Assembly (NCBI GenBank): GCA_964442495.1
Contig: CAYTZN010000019.1
Span: 1-39,015, forward strand
Length of the DNA stretch: 39,015 bases
Source of the DNA: CAYTZN01 sp964442495
GTDB lineage: Bacteria > Pseudomonadota > Gammaproteobacteria > Legionellales > Legionellaceae
Direction: 5' to 3'
Below the pieces are notes generated by a model that was not told where the DNA came from, searched no databases, and saw only the letters and a list, made by a program, of their open reading frames with translations. Within the stretch, counting starts at the first letter, position 1; every line of letters starts with the position of its first letter. Positions 32,520-39,015 of this stretch are shown piece after piece. The position numbers and the translations under genes are program-made.

Positions 32520-32613
32520 TAAAACCACTCACAATTTTAGAATAATCCCTGATGTCAGCAGCCAAACCGCCTAGACATCGGGGAAATAACCTAACGTTGC
32601 GAGTGGCGTTTTA
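32520..32613 (+). ncRNA. Candidate structured RNA with nested stems
   Basis: Outer stem: TAAAA-CCACTC-a-CAA (32520-32534) pairs with TTG-c-GAGTGG-cg-TTTTA (32597-32613). Inner stem: CCCTGATGTC (32547-32556) pairs with GACATCGGGG (32574-32583), ten pairs including one G-U, with a 17-base loop. A T-rich terminator follows at 32638-32668. It may be the rpmE 3' untranslated region or a separate small RNA of roughly 150 nt. No Rfam family was recognised. Strand is assigned from the terminator. Confidence 0.5.
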
Positions 32614-32637
32614 TTACGATTATATGACCAAAAAATG

Positions 32638-32668
32638 AAAAAAGCGCCGTTAACATGCGCTTTTTTTT
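32638..32668 (+). terminator. Strong rho-independent terminator
   Basis: AAAAAAGCGC pairs with GCGCTTTTTTTT across a nine-base loop CGTTAACAT, followed by CA. It ends rpmE and the structured segment, and insulates the malic enzyme gene. Confidence 0.8.
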
Positions 32669-32745
32669 CAGAATCATTGTTCATTAATTTTATTTTTCTA
32701 TATGATTTTTTGTAAAATGATCTTTTTAGAGTAAGGGTGAGTATT

Positions 32746-33978
32746 TTGGATGAATTTTTTAAGCAGCGCGCGTTAGATTATCACGAACTTCCGTCACCAG
32801 GAAAACTGGCAGTTTGCGTGACCAAGCCTACCAACTCTCAAGATGATTTATCTCTTGCATATACACCCGGTGTGGCTTTGCCCGTTCTTGAAATTGCAGA
32901 AACCCCAGAAAAAGCCTATCGTTACACGGCTAAAGGTAACTTGATCGCTGTCATGACAAACGGTACGGCAGTGCTTGGCTTAGGGAATGTGGGCCCATTG
33001 GCTAGTAAACCCGTTATGGAAGGCAAGGCCGTATTGTTTAAGCGTTTTGCAAATATTGATGTATTTGATATTGAAGTTGATGCAGATGACCCTCAAGCCT
33101 TCATTTCCACTGCCAAACGTATTTCACCAACCTTTGGTGGCATTAACCTTGAAGATATTAAAGCCCCAGAGTGTTTTGAAATAGAACAAGCTCTCATGGA
33201 ACAATTGCTGATTCCGGTCTTTCATGATGATCAACATGGTACGGCTATTGTTGTGGCTGCGGGATTATTAAACGCCCTTGAGCTTCAAGGTAAAAAACTC
33301 TCAGAAGCGCGGATTGTTTGTATTGGTGCTGGTGCTGCGGGTATCGCTTCAATGCGTTTATTGGTGGCTTTAGGTGCTGATAAAGAAAAAATGTTCTTGT
33401 TGGATACAAAGGGTGTTATTCATTCCGGTCGTGAAGATTTGAATGCTTATAAATTTGCCTTCGCAAGAACAACAGACTGTAGAACCTTGGCTGATGCTTT
33501 AGTGGATGCGGATGTTTTCATCGGTGTTGCAAAGCCAGACCTTCTTGATGCTGCATTATTAAAATTAATGGCATCAAAACCCATTATTTTTGCACTGTCA
33601 AATCCCACACCAGAAATCAGGCCTGACTTAGCACTCCAGTGTCGTGATGATTTAATCATTGCTACAGGACGTAGCGATTACCCTAATCAGGTGAACAATG
33701 TTTTGTGTTTTCCTTATATTTTTCGGGGTGCATTGGATGTGCGTGCAACCTGCATTAATCAGGCAATGCAAATAGCGGCAGTAGAGGCAATTCGCCAATT
33801 GGCGCATGAACCTGTACCACAAGAAGTAAAAGATAATTATCCTGGTGTTATTAATTGGGATTTTGGTGCAAACTATATTATTCCTAAACCGATAGATCCT
33901 CGTTTGCGCGAGCGGGTGCCAGAGGCTGTAGCAAAGGCTGCTATAGCGAGTGGGGTCAGTCGGATCGATGCTTTATAG
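32746..33978 (+). CDS. maeB: NADP-type malic enzyme, short form
   Basis: 410 residues from TTG 32746, chosen because DEFFKQRALDYHELPSPGK then aligns with the E. coli MaeB N-terminus; GTG 32737 is the alternative. It decarboxylates malate to pyruvate. Motifs: SLAYTPGVALPVLEI, TNGTAVLGLGNVGPLA, GKAVLFKRFA, the metal-site FGGINLEDIKAPECF and PVFHDDQHGTAIV, and GAGAAGIASMRLL for the dinucleotide. The phosphotransacetylase-like C-terminal half of E. coli MaeB is absent, as in many short malic enzymes. Two MFS transporters follow. Confidence 0.95.
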   Translation: MDEFFKQRALDYHELPSPGKLAVCVTKPTNSQDDLSLAYTPGVALPVLEIAETPEKAYRYTAKGNLIAVMTNGTAVLGLGNVGPLASKPVMEGKAVLFKRFANIDVFDIEVDADDPQAFISTAKRISPTFGGINLEDIKAPECFEIEQALMEQLLIPVFHDDQHGTAIVVAAGLLNALELQGKKLSEARIVCIGAGAAGIASMRLLVALGADKEKMFLLDTKGVIHSGREDLNAYKFAFARTTDCRTLADALVDADVFIGVAKPDLLDAALLKLMASKPIIFALSNPTPEIRPDLALQCRDDLIIATGRSDYPNQVNNVLCFPYIFRGALDVRATCINQAMQIAAVEAIRQLAHEPVPQEVKDNYPGVINWDFGANYIIPKPIDPRLRERVPEAVAKAAIASGVSRIDAL

Positions 33979-34032
33979 CATTATTCCTTACTATATAAAT
34001 AAGTCTTAACTCAATACGTTAGGGAGATTGTC

Positions 34033-35346
34033 TTGTCTATTAAAAATAAGAAAAATCACATGCTCATTGCTTGGTTGATTTGTGGTTTGGGTGCAGTTTT
34101 TTACTCCTATGAGTATTTTCTACGTATTTCGCCAAGTGTCATGGAAAGTGCTTTGCGAAATCACTTTAACCTCTCTGCCACGGGTTTTGGTTTGTTGTCA
34201 GCATTTTACTATTATGCTTACGTGCCGATGCAGTTGCCTGTAGGTGTTTTAATGGATCGTTTTGGTCCTAGACGTTTGTTAACAGTAGCTTGCCTTATTT
34301 GTGTGGCAGGAACGTTCATGTTTGCGGATACTTTTTTGTTCGGAATAGCCGCAGCTGGACGGTTTTTAGTCGGATTAGGCTCGGCTTTTGCTTTCGTTGG
34401 CGTATTAAAGCTTGCGACAATTTGGTTGCCTGAGAACAAGCTTGCAATGGTGGCTGGTATGGCCACGGCATTAGGCACGATTGGCGCCATGATTGGGGAT
34501 AATCTATTAGGGCACATGGTCAGCATGGTGGGTTGGCAAGAAACGGTTAATTTTACTGCTTTGTTTGGAATCGGCCTTATTTTTGTGTTGTGGTTTGGGC
34601 TTCGTGACCAGAAACGCCATCGAGGGGAAGGTGGAACAATCCATAGTTTTAAAACAAACATGGTTGATTTAGGCATTATTGTGCGAAATAAGCAGATCTG
34701 GATCAACGGCATGTATGGCTGCCTTGTTTATCTACCGACTACTGTTTTCGCAGAGTTATGGGGAATTCCTTATTTTAGGCACGCCCATGGATTAACAGAA
34801 TCCAATGCAAATTTGTGTAATTCCATCCTATTTTTAGGGTTCACAATAGGTGCGCCTTTGATGGGGTATATTTCAGATAAGATCAAACGCCGTAAATTGC
34901 CCATGTGTTTAGGTGCAAGTGGGGCCGCTATTATCATGATGATTGTGTTGTATATGCCTGGATTGAATGTAACATCGCTTAGTGTCTTGATGTTTATATT
35001 AGGCTTGTTTTATAGTGTTCAATCGATAGTATTTGCCGTAGGACGTGAAGTTAGTCCTAAAGAGGCTGCGGGAACCGCTATCGCCATGACAAACATGATT
35101 GTTATGATTGGCGCGATGCTTTTGCAACCCTTAGTTGGTAGGCTTCTTGATTGGAGCTTGCTTGCGCGTGAAGCATCTTCATTATCTCTTGAGAAACTTC
35201 CCGTAGATAAAATGCAACAGTTATACACAGCAGTCGATTATCAATTTGCTTTATCGGTCATTCCACTCGGTATTTTGATTGGGGCGTTCTTAACATTTTT
35301 TCTAAGAGAAACACATGCTCACGTCTCTGCCCATGGTAGAAGTTAA
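34033..35346 (+). CDS. MFS transporter, Pht-like, first of second pair
   Basis: 437 residues with 12 hydrophobic segments. Start TTG 34033, with AGGGAG upstream. Signatures: AFYYYAYVPMQLPVGVLMDRFGPRR and PLMGYISDKIKRRKLP. The FYSYEYFLRISPSVM motif after segment 1 sets this pair apart from the tdk-linked pair. 54 bases after malic enzyme, so likely co-transcribed. Substrate unknown; a carboxylate or amino acid that feeds malate/pyruvate metabolism is only a guess from position. Confidence 0.88.
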   Translation: MSIKNKKNHMLIAWLICGLGAVFYSYEYFLRISPSVMESALRNHFNLSATGFGLLSAFYYYAYVPMQLPVGVLMDRFGPRRLLTVACLICVAGTFMFADTFLFGIAAAGRFLVGLGSAFAFVGVLKLATIWLPENKLAMVAGMATALGTIGAMIGDNLLGHMVSMVGWQETVNFTALFGIGLIFVLWFGLRDQKRHRGEGGTIHSFKTNMVDLGIIVRNKQIWINGMYGCLVYLPTTVFAELWGIPYFRHAHGLTESNANLCNSILFLGFTIGAPLMGYISDKIKRRKLPMCLGASGAAIIMMIVLYMPGLNVTSLSVLMFILGLFYSVQSIVFAVGREVSPKEAAGTAIAMTNMIVMIGAMLLQPLVGRLLDWSLLAREASSLSLEKLPVDKMQQLYTAVDYQFALSVIPLGILIGAFLTFFLRETHAHVSAHGRS

Positions 35347-36601
35347 CTCTTCAAAACGAAAACAAATTTTATGGGGCTCTCTTGTTTGTGCTATTGGAGC
35401 CCTCTTTTATTGTTACGAATTTATATTAAGAATTATTCCGGGAGCTTTGCAGAGTGAGCTGAGTGCCGCCTTTGGCCATATTTCAGCGTCAGCATTTGGA
35501 CAGCTTTCGGCGTTCTATTATTTTGCATACTCTCCGATGCAAATGCCTGTTGGTATGTTAATGGATAGATATGGGCCGCGCCGGCTTTTAACGTTTGCGT
35601 GCCTTTGTTGTAGTTTAGGTTCATTAATGTTTTCCTATTCTTCTTCTTTGCTCATTGCCGGAAGTGGTCGATTTTTAGTGGGGTTTGGTTCTTCTTTTGC
35701 TTTCGTTGGCGTGTTGTCACTTGCGTTGCATTGGTTGCCTCGCCGCTATTTTTCATTGGTAGCCGGTTTAATTACCACTCTAGGGATGCTTGGCTTGGTG
35801 TATGGTGAGGTCAAAATCACTGAAATGGCGAGCACCATGGGGCTCTCATATGTCTCCACAACAATGGTGGGTATAGGCCTAATATTAACCGTTCTGATTT
35901 TTCTTGTTGTTCGAGATGGTCCTGGCGGTCATGAGATGAAGAGCCAACCGCTCCCTGAGTTTTTTCGAAACGTCATCAAGGTATTGGTTTCTCCAGAAGT
36001 CTGGTTGATAGGTTTCGTAGGCGCGTGTCTTTATACGTCTTTGTCCGTTTTTGGTGAGCTATGGGGAAAGTCCTACCTAGAGCATGCTCATAATTTAACA
36101 AAAGTAGAGGCTGCCAAAGCTATTTCTTGCATGTTTTTAGGCTGGGCTGTAGGAGCCCCTGTGGCAGGTTATTTGTCTGATCTGACTGGGCGCCGTGTTT
36201 TACCTTTGGTGTTTGGGGCTGTTTCTGCGTTCATTTGCATATGCATTATTTTGTATTGCCCAGGATTACCGCATATTATTCTTAGCATTTTGTTGTTCTT
36301 ATACGGTCTTTTCAGTGGGACCGAATTAATTGTATTTATCATGGCTAAAGAAAACAGCGGGGTAGAGTTGTCAGGTACCGTGTTTGCCGCCACCAACATG
36401 ATTGTGACGTTGGGTGGGGTTATCTTCCAACCGTTGGTGGGTAAATTGCTCGATACGTTTGGTGATAGTGGTCTAGTGAATGGCGAGCATATTTACACAG
36501 TGGTTGACTATCAGGTGGCATTATCTATTCTACCTCTTTCGCTACTTTTAGTGGCGATTGCCGCTTTTTTTCTAAAAGATCATAGCCGTACTTTACGCTA
36601 A
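35315..36601 (+). CDS. MFS transporter, Pht-like, second of second pair
   Basis: 428 residues with 12 hydrophobic segments, close paralogue of the previous gene: AFYYFAYSPMQMPVGMLMDRYGPRR, GYLSDLTGRRVLP and the shared FYCYEFILRIIPGAL. ATG 35315 (AAGAG upstream) overlaps the previous gene by 32 bases; ATG 35333 would also overlap. Tandem duplication is clear from the shared motifs. Confidence 0.88.
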   Translation: MLTSLPMVEVNSSKRKQILWGSLVCAIGALFYCYEFILRIIPGALQSELSAAFGHISASAFGQLSAFYYFAYSPMQMPVGMLMDRYGPRRLLTFACLCCSLGSLMFSYSSSLLIAGSGRFLVGFGSSFAFVGVLSLALHWLPRRYFSLVAGLITTLGMLGLVYGEVKITEMASTMGLSYVSTTMVGIGLILTVLIFLVVRDGPGGHEMKSQPLPEFFRNVIKVLVSPEVWLIGFVGACLYTSLSVFGELWGKSYLEHAHNLTKVEAAKAISCMFLGWAVGAPVAGYLSDLTGRRVLPLVFGAVSAFICICIILYCPGLPHIILSILLFLYGLFSGTELIVFIMAKENSGVELSGTVFAATNMIVTLGGVIFQPLVGKLLDTFGDSGLVNGEHIYTVVDYQVALSILPLSLLLVAIAAFFLKDHSRTLR

Positions 36602-36622
36602 TGGTATGGAGCGCACGGCTAG

Positions 36623-37432
36623 TTAACGGAAAATCGCTAATAATTCTTGAACAGCAATTCGATGTTCAGGATCACAGCTAATAGAGCGCCTAACCGGAAA
36701 AGATTTTATTTCTGCATCCCTATAATGATGACGCGTAAAATCCGTGTCGTGGTTTGAGATAACCACAATTATCCCTTGATTTACTGCATTCATCGCCAGA
36801 TCAGCGAGAGCGACTTGCTCCGCTTCACCAAATTTTTTGTTGGTATACGAAGAAAAATTACTGATTTGAGACAGAGGCGCATAGGGGGGGTCACAGTATA
36901 TAAGATCACCAGGTTTAGCTTTCATAAACGTTTGACGAAAATCACTGTGTAGAAAGACAGTATTGTGGCTTTTTTCATAAAAATAGAGCATTTCTGCACG
37001 CGGAAAATAAGGTTTTTTATACCGACCAAACGGCACATTATATTTCCCTTTTAAATTGTACCGACACAACCCGTTATAACCATGGCGATTTAAATATAAA
37101 AACATGGCGGCACGCTTGCGTGGAGAAACGCATTGGTTAAACTTCTCTCGAAGTTCATAATATTTGATTGGTGAGTTGTTTGCAGCTAAAAAAAAGTGCG
37201 CGCAATAATCAATAAATGCAGGGCCTTCTTCTTTTAAATAATGGAACAAATCGACAAGATCTTTATTCTCATCAGCCAATAAATAATGAGGGTAGTGTGC
37301 ATTCATGAAAATTGCACCCGAACCTGTGAACGGTTCTATCAATCGATTAGCGGTTGGAAAAGAGGACAAAATATTATCGAGGCACCGGTATTTATTGCCA
37401 GCCCACTTTAAAAAAGGTTTGATTTTAATCAT
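36623..37432 (-). CDS. dam: DNA adenine methylase (Dam family)
   Basis: 269 residues. It methylates adenine, probably in GATC. Order of motifs is alpha-class: FLKWAGNK (7-14, with Dam-type SAM contact), IEPFTGSGAIF (33-43), the catalytic DPPY (181-184), and VRRSISCDPEHRIAVQELLAIF at the C-terminus, as in E. coli Dam. It stands alone, convergent with the MFS gene and with no restriction enzyme beside it, which fits an orphan housekeeping Dam. Confidence 0.94.
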   Translation of the reverse strand: MIKIKPFLKWAGNKYRCLDNILSSFPTANRLIEPFTGSGAIFMNAHYPHYLLADENKDLVDLFHYLKEEGPAFIDYCAHFFLAANNSPIKYYELREKFNQCVSPRKRAAMFLYLNRHGYNGLCRYNLKGKYNVPFGRYKKPYFPRAEMLYFYEKSHNTVFLHSDFRQTFMKAKPGDLIYCDPPYAPLSQISNFSSYTNKKFGEAEQVALADLAMNAVNQGIIVVISNHDTDFTRHHYRDAEIKSFPVRRSISCDPEHRIAVQELLAIFR

Positions 37433-37544
37433 AGGTAGGTATCACTTTTCTCGATTTTAAGTATCACTGAATCGAGAAAAATAGACAATGCTAAAGTAGG
37501 CACTTTTGCTAATTAATCATGTTTTTTTATGATTTAATTTAAAC

Positions 37545-37567
37545 AAAGCCAGTTCCTCACTGGCTTT
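37545..37567. terminator. Bidirectional terminator after the permease
   Basis: AAAGCCAGT-TCCTC-ACTGGCTTT is a perfect 9-bp stem. On the minus strand it is followed by GTTTAAATT, on the plus strand by TGTTT. It lies 15 bases past the permease stop and upstream of dam. Confidence 0.75.
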
Positions 37568-37581
37568 TGTTTCAAAACTAT

Positions 37582-38772
37582 CTAACGTGTGAATATCAGC
37601 AATAGAATGGCAATAAGACCGACCAAGGCTAAGCTTATGTTTCCACCAGGAATAAGGGCAATGCTTTCTCCATTGTCAGTTTTTCGGCCCTTCCATGCCA
37701 TTAATACGGGCAATAAGAGCAGTAGAACAACACAACAAATACCCGCATAACTAAGAGCATTCAAGTAGATGCCAGGGTTAATCAAGACCACGGCCAATGG
37801 CGGTAGGAAGGTCAGTGCTAAAGTACACTTGCCTTGAGTGCCTACTTTTTTAAGCTTTAAGCCATCCGCTAGAAAATCAAAGAGTCCAAGTGACACACCA
37901 AGAAATGCGGTAATCATGCAAATAGACGTAAAACTTTCAAAAAAGCCCGTAATCCATTTGTTGTTCACAGCATAGCTTAGGGCTTCTGTTAGGCCACTCG
38001 TTGCATGCTCACTGCTGGCTAATGCGATTAAACCATTACTGCCTTCATGTTCCACCACACCCATGATGATGGCTTCCCATAAAATATAGCAGGCAAGCGG
38101 AATGAGTGATCCAAATAAAATGACTTTACGTAAAGCGTCTTTATCATCACCAAAATATTCACGTAAGCTTGGAACAATGGATGCAAAGCCAAACGATGTG
38201 ATTAAAATCATCAAGCTTCCAGTGATAGCCTTTATTGAGCCACCACTTAATGTTTCCAAGTTGACATGTGGGCTGATGATCAAGACCAAAATTAAATAAA
38301 TACTTAGTTTTCCAAACATGAGCCACCGATTCATATAATCAACAGCGCTAATACCGTTATAAATCACCAAACTAAAAAGCAAAGTAAAAAGTACCGCGGT
38401 TGCCCATTCAGGTGGATTAAGGTGTATTTTATGCAAAAGAGCGTTAAACACGTCGGTTCCGCCAGAAATATAGCCGGCTAACAAGGTGTACAGTAGAAAC
38501 AGATACATTATCCAAGCAACGATTTGACCAGGGAGCCCTAAAGTGGCTTTTGCCATGGAGATCATATTGCTGCCAGCCGGTAGTCGTAAATTGACTTCAA
38601 GGATAAGCAATGCGCCCACCGTCATTATTAACCAACAGGCTATTAAAAAAAACACAGAATTGGTAATACCTGTCGCGGCTGTAGATACTGGTAATGCGAG
38701 CATACCGCCACCAATAGACGTCCCTAAGATCAATAAAATACCGCCAAGAAGTTTTGAATTGGGCACAGACAT
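37582..38772 (-). CDS. Aromatic amino-acid permease, TyrP-like (HAAAP family)
   Basis: 396 residues with about 11 hydrophobic segments. The N-terminus GGILLILGTSIGGGMLALPV is the hallmark of the hydroxy/aromatic amino-acid permeases (TyrP/Mtr), and ITSFGFASIVPSLREYFGDD is also typical. It imports tyrosine or a related amino acid by proton symport. AAGGA touches ATG 38772 directly; GTG 38766 would have better spacing, so the true start may be six bases in. Confidence 0.9.
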   Translation of the reverse strand: MSVPNSKLLGGILLILGTSIGGGMLALPVSTAATGITNSVFFLIACWLIMTVGALLILEVNLRLPAGSNMISMAKATLGLPGQIVAWIMYLFLLYTLLAGYISGGTDVFNALLHKIHLNPPEWATAVLFTLLFSLVIYNGISAVDYMNRWLMFGKLSIYLILVLIISPHVNLETLSGGSIKAITGSLMILITSFGFASIVPSLREYFGDDKDALRKVILFGSLIPLACYILWEAIIMGVVEHEGSNGLIALASSEHATSGLTEALSYAVNNKWITGFFESFTSICMITAFLGVSLGLFDFLADGLKLKKVGTQGKCTLALTFLPPLAVVLINPGIYLNALSYAGICCVVLLLLLPVLMAWKGRKTDNGESIALIPGGNISLALVGLIAILLLIFTR

Positions 38773-38851
38773 TCCTTATGTACAAATATCAATCAATATG
38801 ATACTAAATTTTTCATGATTGGTCAATGGTTAATGTGATACAACTAGAGCC

Positions 38852-38961
38852 AACACATCTAATTTTAAAGCACTAATAGCATTGCACTCGCTTAGATATC
38901 TCTTTATGCAAGGTATCCATTCGATCTTGGATTAAGATGGTACTGGATTCCGCGCATAAAG
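38852..38961 (+). repeat. Copy B of a diverged 110-bp direct repeat
   Basis: Same orientation and exact length as 31964-32073; about two thirds identical without gaps. The minus strand encodes ALCAESSTILIQDRMDTLHKEI, which aligns with the peptide of copy A. It lies in the 243-base stretch between the permease start and the window end, where no gene is otherwise seen. Confidence 0.6.
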
Positions 38962-39015
38962 CCTGAGAGATCCTCACAAAAAGTAATCATAGTGATGGCT
39001 CTCTTGTTGCACTTG

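Noticed and set aside
1..39015. CRISPR array, tRNA, rRNA, IS element, prophage or plasmid origin
   Set aside because: No regularly spaced repeats, cloverleaf or rRNA sequence, transposase, integrase or replication gene was recognised on either strand.

Overview
The window looks like chromosome from Legionella or a close relative (Legionellales). It is AT-rich and densely coded with mostly housekeeping genes. It carries a homologue of the Legionella IMP/GMP 5'-nucleotidase, two tandem pairs of Pht-like major facilitator transporters, a TyrP-type amino-acid permease, and several large lineage-specific proteins of the kind that often turn out to be Dot/Icm effectors. The organism call is inferred from gene content and family resemblance, not from a database search. 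No tRNA, rRNA, insertion sequence or CRISPR array was seen.

Layout. 1-2019: the 3' end of an unidentified gene, then a 610-residue coiled-coil protein. 2050-3530 (minus): a tight HAD phosphatase / small membrane protein / Maf operon. 3605-3865 (minus): a short transcription unit missed by length-based gene finding. It has a near-consensus promoter, a terminator-like hairpin inside a leader ORF, and a 45-residue FPASDP protein. 4062-5792 (minus): a large protein with an R / STT / ExE signature of mono-ADP-ribosyltransferases, the most interesting gene here. 5980-7618: truD and def. 7680-9388 (minus): two small secreted proteins and a DedA protein. 9473-12772 (minus): a thiamine salvage block, thiE-thiM-thiD in overlapping order, then a separate promoter, TPP riboswitch and terminator in front of tenA. 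12918-13853: a hypoxanthine-phosphoribosyltransferase-like domain with extra N- and C-terminal parts. 13900-19524 (minus): IMP/GMP nucleotidase, acs, a TrmY-like SPOUT methyltransferase and a stand-alone membrane-anchored glutamate-synthase domain. 19771-20613: an ankyrin-type protein that looks 5'-truncated.

20734-25675: thymidine kinase, two MFS transporters, phosphopentomutase and a Zur-type regulator, on one strand with short gaps or overlaps. This reads as a nucleoside (thymidine) salvage cluster. 25778-27653: hslVU. 27660-29659 (minus): SAM methyltransferase and YihY. 29761-31953: WrbA-like flavoprotein and two tandem exonuclease III paralogues. 31954-32745: rpmE with a candidate leader hairpin, followed by a strongly base-paired non-coding segment and a terminator. 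32746-36601: malic enzyme and a second MFS pair. 36623-38772 (minus): dam and a TyrP-like permease.

Beyond the genes, the main structural observations are a diverged 110-bp direct repeat (31964-32073 and 38852-38961), a nested-stem candidate RNA (32520-32613), a 21-bp perfect inverted repeat (8265-8309), and the unusual placement of the TPP riboswitch inside the thiamine block.
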